In this document: positions 1-8,049 of the stretch, piece after piece | How positions within the stretch are numbered: position 1 is the stretch's first letter | Layout: each line of letters starts with the position of its first letter | Source of the DNA: JBHGBM01 sp041946965 | Lineage (GTDB): Bacteria; Acidobacteriota; Terriglobia; Bryobacterales; Bryobacteraceae | Direction: 5' to 3' | NCBI GenBank assembly: GCA_041946965.1 | Contig: JBHGBM010000012.1 | Span: 1 to 64,000, forward strand | Length of the DNA stretch: 64,000 nt | The notes under the pieces: model-generated | Told to the model about the DNA's origin: nothing | What the model saw: only the letters and a program-made list of their open reading frames with translations | The model's database searches: none | Translations under genes and position numbers: made by a program

Positions 1-952
1 TCGTCGGCATGGTGGTGCTGGTCGTGGATTTTTGGGCGATGCGGTTGTACTCCAGGTTGGTGAAGAAAAAGGTTCGGTCCTTGCCATTGTACGCCTTCGG
101 AATGAATATGGGGCCGCCCACAGATCCGCCGAACTCGTTGCGGTTGTAGTACGGGGGCTTGTCGTAGTAATCCTGGCGCCTGCGCGCGACTCCAATCGCG
201 CTGTTGCGGTTGGTTTCGAACAAACTTCCGTGAACCTGGTTGCCTCCGCTCCGGGTCGAAAGGATTACCGAGCCGGGCCGTTCAAACTTTGCCGAGGAGA
301 GGCTGGTCTCAACCCGCAACTCCTGAATGCTGTCCAAGCCGGGGAGCCGCCCGCTGAAGTCGCCGGTGTCGCGGTTCTTTAGGATCGCTCCGTCGTAGTA
401 CATTTCCACGCTGTCGCGCAGACCGTTCAGAATCGGGTTGATCGAGCCGTCCTGCCCATTAAACATGCCGGGCGTGGTGAGCATCGCCAGGTTGGAAATG
501 CTGCGCCCGTTCAAGGGCAATTGCTCAATGCGGGTCCGCTCCAGATTTCTCGAGATCGTCGAATCCGTCGTGGTAACGAGGGGAGCGACATCCCCGGCCA
601 CGGTGATCTCGGTGGCTACGGTCCCAATTTTCAGGACAGGGCTGATTTCGGCCGTCTGTCCTACCACCAAAAGGACCTTGCCCTCCCAGGTCTGCATGCC
701 TGGCGCTTCGACCTTGATCTGGTAGGAGCCGGGCTGGACGGGCGGGAATCCGAAGAACCCGACGCCGTTCGTGATTGTCGAGTGCTTCCCCGCAGTGGCC
801 GTATTGGTGATGGTCACTCTTGCGCCTGCAATGACCGCAGAGGTGGCATCCTTTACGACGCCTTGAACGGTACCGCTTCCGGTCTGAGCCACGAGGGCCA
901 AAGCCGAGATAGCAATCAGTACCGCGAACCGCAATACCCTTCGTGAAAACAT
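1..952 (-). CDS. TonB-dependent receptor, Oar-like, N-terminal part (cut by window edge)
   Basis: The frame starts at 952 and runs off the left edge, so only the first 317 residues are visible. Residues 1-23 form a Sec signal peptide (MFSRRVLRF then a hydrophobic stretch ending ALVAQ). Residues 26-105 are a carboxypeptidase-regulatory-like (CarboxypepD_reg) beta domain. A plug-like region follows, with LPLNGRSISNLAML near residue 145 and the NEFGGSVGGPI signature before the barrel. Proteins of this build (Oar/CirA-like) sit in the outer membrane and are abundant in acidobacteria; the cargo is unknown. A purine-rich ribosome site (AGGAGAG) lies about 8 bases upstream of the ATG. The beta barrel lies outside the window, so completeness cannot be judged. 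Confidence 0.85.
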   Translation of the reverse strand, partial: MFSRRVLRFAVLIAISALALVAQTGSGTVQGVVKDATSAVIAGARVTITNTATAGKHSTITNGVGFFGFPPVQPGSYQIKVEAPGMQTWEGKVLLVVGQTAEISPVLKIGTVATEITVAGDVAPLVTTTDSTISRNLERTRIEQLPLNGRSISNLAMLTTPGMFNGQDGSINPILNGLRDSVEMYYDGAILKNRDTGDFSGRLPGLDSIQELRVETSLSSAKFERPGSVILSTRSGGNQVHGSLFETNRNSAIGVARRRQDYYDKPPYYNRNEFGGSVGGPIFIPKAYNGKDRTFFFTNLEYNRIAQKSTTSTTMPT

Positions 953-986
953 GGATTCTCTCTCCTGCGAATTTCGCTAAGGGCAC

Positions 987-992
987 ATTATA
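987..992 (-). promoter_or_regulatory. Probable -10 box of the TonB receptor gene
   Basis: On the minus strand these bases read TATAAT, a perfect sigma-70 type -10 hexamer, 35 bases upstream of the receptor start at 952. No good -35 hexamer is visible at 16-18 bases spacing, so the call rests on the -10 alone. Confidence 0.4.
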
Positions 993-1085
993 GGAGCTTC
1001 TCTGAAATTGCAGTTGATAATAACCCCGAGTCTCACCCTGTGTCAACGGCTGTGCGGGTAGGGCGCTTGTTTGTCTGGCGCGCTC

Positions 1086-1976
1086 TCAGGAAACCAGCGC
1101 TTCGGTGACGCGCGAGGCGAGATGATCGAAGGTCAGTACCTCGCAGAGGCCGGGATCGGACATCAGGCGCGCCACCAGCGCGGCGTGCATCGCGTGGCCC
1201 GCGCGCTCGGCGATCACATGGCCCAGCAAAGGACGGCCCAGCAGCGCCAAGTCGCCGATCAGGTCCAGCGCCTTGTGGCGGCAGCACTCGTCCGGGAAGC
1301 GCATGCCCTCGGGGTTGAGCACGCCCGTGCGGGTGAAGCACAGCGCGTTCTCGAGCGAGGCGCCCCGAATCAGCCCCATGTCGCGCATCTGGCCGAGCTC
1401 GTATTCGAAGCCGAAGGTGCGCGCCGGGGCGATCTCCCCGGCATAGCGCTCCGGCGTCACGTCCATTTCGAGAAGCTGCCGTCCCACCAGGGGGTGGTCG
1501 AAGCGGATGTCGCAGGTCAGCCGGAAACGCTCGTCCGGAACGATCGTGATGCGCTTTCCGCGGTCTTCCACCGTCACCGGACGGCGCACGCGAATGTAGC
1601 GCCGCTTGCGGCGGTAGCGCCGCAAGCCGGCTTCGCGCAGCAGGGCGACGAACGGCTGGCCGCTGCCATCCAGCACCGGGACCTCGAGGTTGTCGATCTC
1701 GAGATAAGCGTTGTCGATCCCCATGCTGTACAGCACGCTCAGAAGATGTTCCGTGGTCGAAATCAGAACGCCCTGCCGCATCAGGCTGGTGGCGTAGCTC
1801 ACCCTGGCGACGTGGCGCCAGCTCGCCGGGATGGGGAAGTTGTCCAGGTCCGACCGCAGGAAAACGATGCCGGTTGCAGCCGGCGCCGGCCGGATACGGA
1901 GCGACACCGGAACTCCGCTGTGCAGCCCTACACCCCTGGCTTCGACCGGCCGCTCAATGGTGGTCTCGAAACGCAT
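1086..1976 (-). CDS. lpxC: UDP-3-O-acyl-N-acetylglucosamine deacetylase LpxC
   Basis: This is the zinc deacetylase that makes the committed step of lipid A synthesis in the cytoplasm. The 296-residue length is usual for the family. Visible hallmarks are GVGLHSG at residues 15-21, TTEHLLS with zinc ligand His77, the CCRHKALDLIGD segment supplying His234 and Asp238, and GHAMH at 260-264 containing the catalytic histidine. The gene stands alone, divergent from polA, and is separate from the fabZ-lpxA-lpxI group further along the window. Its presence supports an LPS-bearing diderm. There is no fused FabZ domain, unlike the LpxC-FabZ fusions of Bacteroidetes. Confidence 0.95.
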   Translation of the reverse strand: MRFETTIERPVEARGVGLHSGVPVSLRIRPAPAATGIVFLRSDLDNFPIPASWRHVARVSYATSLMRQGVLISTTEHLLSVLYSMGIDNAYLEIDNLEVPVLDGSGQPFVALLREAGLRRYRRKRRYIRVRRPVTVEDRGKRITIVPDERFRLTCDIRFDHPLVGRQLLEMDVTPERYAGEIAPARTFGFEYELGQMRDMGLIRGASLENALCFTRTGVLNPEGMRFPDECCRHKALDLIGDLALLGRPLLGHVIAERAGHAMHAALVARLMSDPGLCEVLTFDHLASRVTEALVS

Positions 1977-2058
1977 GCGCGCACTAAGTTGCTTACGCTA
2001 GCAATCTGTTAGCCAAGGGGGAATTTCCCGTATTCTCAATGGGTTATATGCGGCGCTG

Positions 2059-2076
2059 TGTTGCAAAAATGCAACA
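2059..2076. repeat. Short perfect inverted repeat upstream of polA
   Basis: TGTTGCA and TGCAACA form a 7-bp perfect inverted repeat around an AAAA spacer. It lies between divergent lpxC and polA, about 50 bases before the chosen polA start. It could be an operator or a small hairpin in the polA leader; nothing in the sequence decides this. Confidence 0.3.
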
Positions 2077-2123
2077 GAGCCGAGGCTGTTGTGCCGCACG
2101 AAAAGCCACGTTACCATGGGCGC

Positions 2124-4688
2124 GTGCCCAGACCGCGCCTGTTCCTCGTCGATTCGTTTGGATTCATCTTCCGCGCCTATCACGCCAGGGCCCGTTCCGG
2201 CGCGCCGCCGATGCGCACTTCCACAGGGCTTTCCACGGAGGCGGTGTACATATTCAACAACATGCTGCGGAAGCTCGCCAACCAGTACAAGCCGGAGTAC
2301 ATCGCCGCGGTGTTCGAAAGCGCCGCCCCGGTGCACCGCTTGGAGCAGTACGCCGAATACAAAGCCAACCGCGCGGAGATGCCCGCCGACCTGCGGGACC
2401 AGATCCCTTATATCCGCCGCATCCTGGACGCCATGCAAATCCCCATCCTGGAGTACCCGGGATTCGAGGCGGATGACGTGATCGGCGCCATCTCGCGCCG
2501 CGCCGAAAGCGAGGGCATGGAGGTGGTCATCGTCTCCAGCGACAAGGACATGATGCAACTGGTGGGCGGCAACATCTCGATGTTCAATCCCGCCAAGGAC
2601 GAGACCTACGACGCCGAGGGCGTGAAGCGCCATATGGGCGTCGCGCCCGAGCGCGTGCCGGACCTGCTGGCGCTGGTGGGAGATGCGGTGGACAACATTC
2701 CGGGTGCTCCGGGAATCGGGGACAAAGGCGCGCGCGAGCTGATCGAGCGCTTCGGCGCGGTGGAAAGGGTCATCGAGCACGCCGCCGAGGTGGAGCGGAA
2801 GGCCTACCGCGAGAGCCTGCTGAACCACACCGGGCGCATCCTCATGTCCAAGCGCCTGGCGACGCTCGACTGCGGCATTCCCATCGAATTCTCGGCGGAG
2901 GCGGTGCGGGCGCGCGAGGCCGACGCCGAGGCCCTCAAGCAGGTCTACAAGGAACTGGAATTCCACTCGCTCATCAAGGAACTGGAGCCGGCCGAAGATG
3001 CGCGGCCGGGCGACTACCGGGCCTTCGCCTCCGAGGAGGAGATGGCCGCGTGGCTCGGCGCGATTCCCGCGGGCTCGCCCGTGGCGGTGGCCGTCGCGCG
3101 GGCGGGAGACGGCGAACTGCCGCTTGAAACCATCGGGCTGGCCTGGCAGCCGGGAGAAGCGCGCTCCACTCCCCAGGACCGCCTCGGGCCTCTACGCGCG
3201 TTTCTGGAAGACCCGGCCCGCGTGAAGGCCACTTGCGACCTGAAGAGCGCCATACTGCGCTTTCGCAGCCTTGGGATCGAGCCGCGAGGCTTCGCTCACG
3301 ACGTAATGCTCTACGGTTTCCTGCTGGACGCGGAACCGGGCGGCTGCGCGCTCGAGGAGCAGGTGCTGCGCCGCTTCGACCGGCGATTGGGCCCCACGCC
3401 GGAGCACCACGCCGGCGCCATTCTCGAGCTTTGCCGGATGCTCGGCCCGGCGGTTGACGAGCGTGGGCTGCGCCGCCTGTACGAGGAAATCGAGCTTCCG
3501 CTGGCCCCCGTGCTGGCGCGCATGGAAGCGCACGGGATCCTGATCGACCGTGGGGAACTGCGGCGGCTTTCCGAGATGATGGAAACCGAAATCGCGCGCC
3601 TCACCGCGGAGATTCACGCGCTGGCGGGCAAGAGCTTCAACATCGCCTCGCCACAGCAACTCGGCAAGGTGCTCTTCGAGGATCTGAAGCTGCCCGCGCC
3701 GGTGCGCTACGGCAAGGGCAGGACCGTCTCCACCGCCGCCGACGTGCTGGAGGGACTGGCGCAGGAACACGAAATCGTGCGCAAGGTGCTGGACTACCGG
3801 CAGCTCGCCAAACTCAAAGGCACCTACGTGGACGCCCTGCCCGCGCTGATCGACCCGCAAACCGGACGGCTGCACACCAGCTTTCACCAGACCGGCGCGG
3901 CCACGGGGCGCCTCTCGTCCTCCGACCCCAACCTGCAAAACATCCCCATTCGCACCGAGCTTGGCAGAGAAATCCGCGCGGCCTTCGTTCCCCGCCCCGG
4001 CTGGAAACTGCTGGTGGCGGATTACTCGCAAATCGAGCTGCGGCTGCTGGCGCACATGTCGAAAGATCCGGTGCTGGTGGACGCCTTCCGCAACGGCGAG
4101 GACATACACACCCGGACGGCAGCCGAGGTGATGGGGATTCCGCCGCTGATGGTGACGCCGGAGGCGCGCCGCGCGGCCAAGGCGGTCAACTTCGGCATAG
4201 TCTACGGCATCAGTCCCTTCGGCCTGGCCGCGCAGCTTGGCATCGCGCGCGAGCAGGCGGCCGAATACATCGAGAGCTACTTCGCGCGCTACTCCGGCGT
4301 GAAACGCTTTATTGACCGGACGATCGCGGAGGTACGCGCCAAGGGCGCGACCAGGACCCTGTTCGGGCGCGAGCGGCCCATCCCTGATATCAACAGCCGC
4401 AACCCCAACGCGCGGGGATTCGCCGAGCGCACCGCGGTCAACTCCCCGCTCCAGGGCACGGCGGCGGACCTCATCAAGCTGGCCATGGTGCGCATTGACG
4501 CGCACCTCGCGGGCATGCAGTCCGCCATGTTGCTCCAGGTACACGACGAGCTGGTTTTCGAGGCGCCTCCGGAGGAGGTAAAGGACCTGGCCGGCATGGT
4601 GAAACGCGAGATGGAACACGTGGCCGCGCTGGAGATACCCCTTGTAGCGGATGTGGGAGTAGGGGAAAACTGGCGCGACGCAAAATAG
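2124..4688 (+). CDS. polA: DNA polymerase I
   Basis: The product, about 854 residues, fills gaps during repair and Okazaki maturation. Residues 1-290 are the 5'-3' flap exonuclease (FEADDVIG, VVIVSSDKDMMQL, GDAVDNIPGAPGIGDKGA). Residues 290-450 correspond to the 3'-5' proofreading domain, and the remainder is the family A polymerase with motif A DYSQIELRLLAHMS (near 633), motif B KAVNFGIVYG (near 685) and motif C QVHDELVFE (near 805). The proofreading domain lacks a DxE Exo I motif and the YxxxD Exo III motif, so it is probably inactive. I chose the GTG at 2124 because homologues begin just before the LFLVDSFGF strand; in-frame ATG 2058 and GTG 2091 are alternatives. Confidence 0.95.
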   Translation: MPRPRLFLVDSFGFIFRAYHARARSGAPPMRTSTGLSTEAVYIFNNMLRKLANQYKPEYIAAVFESAAPVHRLEQYAEYKANRAEMPADLRDQIPYIRRILDAMQIPILEYPGFEADDVIGAISRRAESEGMEVVIVSSDKDMMQLVGGNISMFNPAKDETYDAEGVKRHMGVAPERVPDLLALVGDAVDNIPGAPGIGDKGARELIERFGAVERVIEHAAEVERKAYRESLLNHTGRILMSKRLATLDCGIPIEFSAEAVRAREADAEALKQVYKELEFHSLIKELEPAEDARPGDYRAFASEEEMAAWLGAIPAGSPVAVAVARAGDGELPLETIGLAWQPGEARSTPQDRLGPLRAFLEDPARVKATCDLKSAILRFRSLGIEPRGFAHDVMLYGFLLDAEPGGCALEEQVLRRFDRRLGPTPEHHAGAILELCRMLGPAVDERGLRRLYEEIELPLAPVLARMEAHGILIDRGELRRLSEMMETEIARLTAEIHALAGKSFNIASPQQLGKVLFEDLKLPAPVRYGKGRTVSTAADVLEGLAQEHEIVRKVLDYRQLAKLKGTYVDALPALIDPQTGRLHTSFHQTGAATGRLSSSDPNLQNIPIRTELGREIRAAFVPRPGWKLLVADYSQIELRLLAHMSKDPVLVDAFRNGEDIHTRTAAEVMGIPPLMVTPEARRAAKAVNFGIVYGISPFGLAAQLGIAREQAAEYIESYFARYSGVKRFIDRTIAEVRAKGATRTLFGRERPIPDINSRNPNARGFAERTAVNSPLQGTAADLIKLAMVRIDAHLAGMQSAMLLQVHDELVFEAPPEEVKDLAGMVKREMEHVAALEIPLVADVGVGENWRDAK

Positions 4689-4701
4689 AACTTTTGTTTT
4701 A

Positions 4702-4713
4702 GAACGCGCGTTC
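4702..4713. promoter_or_regulatory. SOS-box-like palindrome GAACGCGCGTTC
   Basis: A perfect 12-bp palindrome in the 45-base gap between polA and the HD-GYP gene. With its flanks it fits the Gram-positive LexA consensus CGAACRNRYGTTYC at 13 of 14 positions, missing only the first base. The LexA site used by this lineage is not known to me, and the palindrome might also arise by chance in GC-rich DNA. Confidence 0.25.
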
Positions 4714-4733
4714 CAGGCCGATATGCCTATTTC

Positions 4734-6503
4734 ATGACGCGCGGCGCCTCCCTTCTTGCGAAGATGTTCTTCCCGCTCGCGGGGATCCTGCTGGCGGCCC
4801 TGCGCCCCTGGCCGGCGTGGGTGCTGGGGCTGACGGTGGCCTTCGTCGTGCGGCGCTGGTACCGCCTGCACGCGGACCGGCTGCGGGCCGAGCAGGCCCG
4901 CGCGGCAGCCACCGGGCAGCTCCATCTGCGCACCATCGAGGCGCTGGCGCTGGCTATCGAAGCCAAGGACGAAGGCACGCTCGCGCATCTCCGGCGGGTG
5001 CAGGTGTACGCGCTAGGGGTGGGCCGCGCGCTGGGACTCGCCGGACCGGAACTGGAGGCCCTGGCCGCCGCCGCGCTGCTGCACGACGTCGGCAAACTAG
5101 CGGTGCCGGAACACATCCTTTCCAAACCCGGCCGGCTGACACCGGAAGAATTCGAAAAGATGAAAATCCATCCGGTGATGGGCGCCGGGATCGTGGAGCG
5201 CGCGGGTTTCCCGTACCCGGTGGCGCCGATGGTGCGCAGCCATCACGAGCGATGGGACGGCACGGGATACCCGGACGGCCTGTCCGGAACCAGGATTCCA
5301 CTCGGCGCTCGCATTCTGGCGGCGGTGGACACGCTCGATGCGCTGGCCACCGACCGCCAGTACCGCCCGGCGATGCCGCTGGCCGAAGCCATGCAGGCGG
5401 TGGCCGCGGAAGCCGGAACCGGGTTCGATCCGCGGGTGGTGGCGATCTTGCAGCAACGCTACCTGGAACTCGAGCGTGAGGCGCAGCAGCGCGCCGGCGA
5501 GGGCGGCCGCATCGTCGCGCCCGAAGCGGTTGGCGGCGCGCGCGTTCCGCGGAACGGCCTCGAGCGTGTGCCGGATTCGCGCGGCTCGCGGCTGGACTTC
5601 CTCACCGCCATTGCCTCGGCGCGGCACGAAGCGCAATTGCTCTACGAGTTCACCCAGGTTCTGGGCAACTCCCTCAACCTGCGGGAAACCCTCTCGGTGC
5701 TGGACAGCCGCCTGTGCCAACTGGTGCCCTATGCCGCCATGGCGGTCTACGTCCGCCAGAACGGGTTTCTGCTTCCGGAGTATGCGCGGGGCGTGTGCGG
5801 CGCGCGGCTCAGCGTGGCCTGCGGCACGGCCGGATGGGTGACCGAAACAGGACGCATGCTGGTCAACGGATATCCCGCGGCGGAAGAGGCGAGCGGCTTC
5901 GCATCGGCGCTCTCCGCGCCGCTGGAGGGCGCCTCGGGCCGCTTCGGCGTGCTGTGCCTCTATCACGCCGATGCCGATGCGTTCACCGGCGATCATGTGC
6001 GGATTCTCAAGGCCATGCTGGCGAAGATCTCGATGGCCGTGGAGAATGCGCTCCGCTACCGGGCAGCAGCCGAAGGCGAGCACCTAGCTGCGCGCCAATT
6101 CTTCGTGAAGATGGAGCACGAGCTCCAGCGCGCGCGCGCGGACGGAGACCCCGTCACGCTGCTGGTGGGTGACCTGGACGGGCTGGCCGAGATACGCCGG
6201 CGGCGCGGCCCGCTGTACGCGTCCAAAACCGTCCGCGCCGCAGCCGAGGCCGTGCGGCGGTGCTGCTCGGAGAGCGACCTGCTGGGACGCATGGGCGCCG
6301 ACGAGTTCGTCGTGCTGCTGCCCGGCATGCGCGCCCAGGAAGCCGGAGAGAGAATCGCTATCCTGCGCCGGGCGGTGGACCGCGCCAGCAACGGCGCGCT
6401 GGCGTTCGAGGCCGCGGCCGCGACCTTCCCGGACGACGGCGCCCAGACCGAGGAACTGCTGGCCGCGGCCGACCGGCGGCTGTACGCAGCGGCGGGGGCG
6501 TAG
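4734..6503 (+). CDS. HD-GYP / GAF / GGDEF-like signalling protein
   Basis: The 589-residue protein begins with a membrane-embedded stretch (residues 10-37). It continues with an HD-GYP phosphodiesterase domain (LLHDVGKLAVP near 115, HHERWDGTGYPDG near 170), a GAF-like domain (about 300-440) and a C-terminal GGDEF-like domain with signature GADEF (near 522). HD-GYP domains hydrolyse cyclic di-GMP, and here the HD and GYP residues look intact. The GGDEF half has Ala for the second Gly and its upstream metal site reads GDLDGL. It may be weakly active or a GTP-binding regulatory domain. The gene follows polA closely but on its own spacing; a functional link is not implied. Confidence 0.85.
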   Translation: MTRGASLLAKMFFPLAGILLAALRPWPAWVLGLTVAFVVRRWYRLHADRLRAEQARAAATGQLHLRTIEALALAIEAKDEGTLAHLRRVQVYALGVGRALGLAGPELEALAAAALLHDVGKLAVPEHILSKPGRLTPEEFEKMKIHPVMGAGIVERAGFPYPVAPMVRSHHERWDGTGYPDGLSGTRIPLGARILAAVDTLDALATDRQYRPAMPLAEAMQAVAAEAGTGFDPRVVAILQQRYLELEREAQQRAGEGGRIVAPEAVGGARVPRNGLERVPDSRGSRLDFLTAIASARHEAQLLYEFTQVLGNSLNLRETLSVLDSRLCQLVPYAAMAVYVRQNGFLLPEYARGVCGARLSVACGTAGWVTETGRMLVNGYPAAEEASGFASALSAPLEGASGRFGVLCLYHADADAFTGDHVRILKAMLAKISMAVENALRYRAAAEGEHLAARQFFVKMEHELQRARADGDPVTLLVGDLDGLAEIRRRRGPLYASKTVRAAAEAVRRCCSESDLLGRMGADEFVVLLPGMRAQEAGERIAILRRAVDRASNGALAFEAAAATFPDDGAQTEELLAAADRRLYAAAGA

Positions 6504-6537
6504 CGGCTACTCTTCCCGGAAACGCTCCAGTCCGCGT

Positions 6538-7329
6538 TCACTTGCCATTGGCCAGCTTGGAAAGCCCTTCGGTCAGTTCAATGCGCGTCCCCCACGGATC
6601 GGTGAGGAATGCAATCGTCAGGCCGAGGTCGGGGCGCGTCGCTACCGGCGCATCGAGCTTCACGCCGGAGGCCTCGAGCTTCGCACAGAAGGCTTTGAGG
6701 CCGGCCACTTCCAGGCCGATGTGGTCGAGACAGCGGCCCTTGGTGGGAACGGGCGGCGCGCCGGCCGTCTTCCAGGAGAGATTCACGCCGGGAAGGCCGG
6801 CGGCCTTGAACCGCCCCCTCATCCCGGGCGCGGCGCCGAAGACCTTCACGTACCAGGCCCGCATGTCATCGATCTGGTTGGATGCCAGATGGAGGTGGTG
6901 GTGCTTGACTGGCGCGTCGAGCTGCGGATCGCCTGTGAACTCGACCAGCACGCCATCGGGGAACTGGGCGAAGAACTGGCTCTGCTCCGGCGCCTCGCGA
7001 GTGATGCGCACTCCCGCGGCAATGAGTCTCGCTTTTGTCCCGGCAAGGTCGCGGACGGCGAAACCGAGGTGGTCCACCACCGAGCCTTCGGTGCCTCCCC
7101 GCGCCTCGCCCTTGCGGAAACCGATGAGGACCCCGGGAAACACGGCGAATTCGAGCGGGCCGGACTTGAGAAATTCGCCCTGGAGCGCGTCCACCCACAC
7201 CTTCTTCTGGCCGTCGGGGTCGGGCGTGATGATGTGGAAGTGGCCCATGGATATGCCGGATGGGTCAGGCGGAGCAAGCTGAGCGAGCAACGGGAAAGCG
7301 AGAAGCACGGCGAGCACGATGACGCGCAT
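6538..7329 (-). CDS. Secreted double-domain VOC (glyoxalase-fold) protein
   Basis: The 263-residue product has a short Sec signal (MRVIVLAVLLAFPLLAQ) followed by two VOC beta-alpha-beta-beta-beta modules. The first runs at about 28-130 (MGHFHIITPD to VLVEFTGD) and the second at about 140-258 (HHHLHLASNQ to GTRIELTEG). VOC folds serve glyoxalases, dioxygenases and resistance proteins. Metal-ligand candidates are His30 and Glu129 in the first module and the HHHLHL run and Glu251 in the second. The substrate cannot be deduced. Export is uncommon for VOC enzymes but recurs in acidobacterial genomes. It is convergent with the HD-GYP gene and divergent from the XRE operon. Confidence 0.75.
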   Translation of the reverse strand: MRVIVLAVLLAFPLLAQLAPPDPSGISMGHFHIITPDPDGQKKVWVDALQGEFLKSGPLEFAVFPGVLIGFRKGEARGGTEGSVVDHLGFAVRDLAGTKARLIAAGVRITREAPEQSQFFAQFPDGVLVEFTGDPQLDAPVKHHHLHLASNQIDDMRAWYVKVFGAAPGMRGRFKAAGLPGVNLSWKTAGAPPVPTKGRCLDHIGLEVAGLKAFCAKLEASGVKLDAPVATRPDLGLTIAFLTDPWGTRIELTEGLSKLANGK

Positions 7330-7424
7330 AAGATCCAGATTACCTCACCACCGGCGGCGTGTTGCCGCGGTGTCTGGGACCGGGGCCGCTGGCTTGCCGG
7401 GGCGCCTGAAGGGGAAATAATCTC

Positions 7425-7453
7425 TTGACATCTATTGCCGATTGCGATATAGC
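7425..7453 (+). promoter_or_regulatory. Sigma-70-like promoter of the psp/flotillin/polyamine operon
   Basis: TTGACA (7425-7430, perfect -35) and TATAGC (7448-7453, -10) are separated by exactly 17 bases. The -10 lies inside the left arm of a long inverted repeat. A second possible -10, TATACT at 7543-7548, sits in the right arm just before the regulator start at 7567. The overlap of promoter and repeat suggests repression or activation by the XRE protein encoded immediately downstream. Confidence 0.65.
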
Positions 7454-7546
7454 TATTGCTGATGGCAATGGAACGCGGAAGGCATCTGGCGAGATCCGCC
7501 GACCGCTTTGCCGCGGTCGTGGCAATCGCTATCGCAATCAGCTATA
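7433..7546. repeat. Long imperfect inverted repeat, probable XRE operator
   Basis: The 27 bases at 7433-7459 and the 25 bases at 7522-7546 are inverted copies of each other, matching at about 22 positions with one 2-base indel. The shared core on the plus strand of the right arm is GCAATCGCTATCGCAATC. Partial copies occur nearby: ATTGC-TGATG-GCAAT at 7455-7469 and CAATCGGC at 7556-7563, running up to the regulator start. Such clustered half-sites over a promoter are typical of autoregulated helix-turn-helix genes. Confidence 0.6.
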
Positions 7547-7566
7547 CTTGCCTCACAATCGGCGAT

Positions 7567-8049
7567 ATGAGGCTCGGCGAGAAAATCCGGTACCTGCGGG
7601 AGGTCGAGGGCACGCTCCGCGGCCTCGGCCGCGAGCTCACCCAGAGCGAGGTGGTGCGCCTGGTGAAGAAGGAACTCGGCAAGACCATCAGCCAGTCCTA
7701 CCTTTCCCAGATTGAAAGCGGCGCCCGGCCTCACCTGACCAACGCCACGCGCATGCTGCTGGCGAAGTTCTTTCGCGTTCACCCGGGCTACCTGGTGGAC
7801 GATCCCGAGGGGTATCACACGGAGCTGATGTCGGACCTAGGAGCCCTGGAAGACAAGCTGGACCTCTGGCTGATCGGCGGCGCGGAGCGTTTCAGCTCCG
7901 ACCCCGAGTTGGGCGACGCGCTGGTGAGGCTGGCGCGGCACAAGGATTCGCGCATGTGCCTGGTCCTTTTGGGCGCCATCCTGGACACCCCGGGACTGAG
8001 CGACCGCCTGCTGGAGGTCCTGAAGCCTGAGGCAAGGAGAAAACCATGA
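7567..8049 (+). CDS. XRE-family transcriptional regulator
   Basis: The 160-residue protein has an N-terminal helix-turn-helix (about residues 5-70) with the typical LTQSEVVRLV helix and recognition helix ISQSYLSQIESGARPHL. A helical C-terminal part of unknown ligand follows. I chose the ATG at 7567 over an in-frame ATG at 7456 because the extra codons would be made of the inverted-repeat DNA. It overlaps the next gene by ATGA. As first gene of the operon, preceded by repeats spanning the promoter, it is probably the local regulator and autoregulated. Confidence 0.85.
   Translation: MRLGEKIRYLREVEGTLRGLGRELTQSEVVRLVKKELGKTISQSYLSQIESGARPHLTNATRMLLAKFFRVHPGYLVDDPEGYHTELMSDLGALEDKLDLWLIGGAERFSSDPELGDALVRLARHKDSRMCLVLLGAILDTPGLSDRLLEVLKPEARRKP

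Noticed and set aside
3192..4988. 598-codon open frame on the minus strand opposite polA
   Set aside because: It is antisense to the polymerase domain and has no recognisable motif.
7456..7566. N-terminal extension of the XRE regulator
   Set aside because: The extra residues would be encoded by the promoter and inverted repeats (giving AVVAIAIAI), so they are non-coding.
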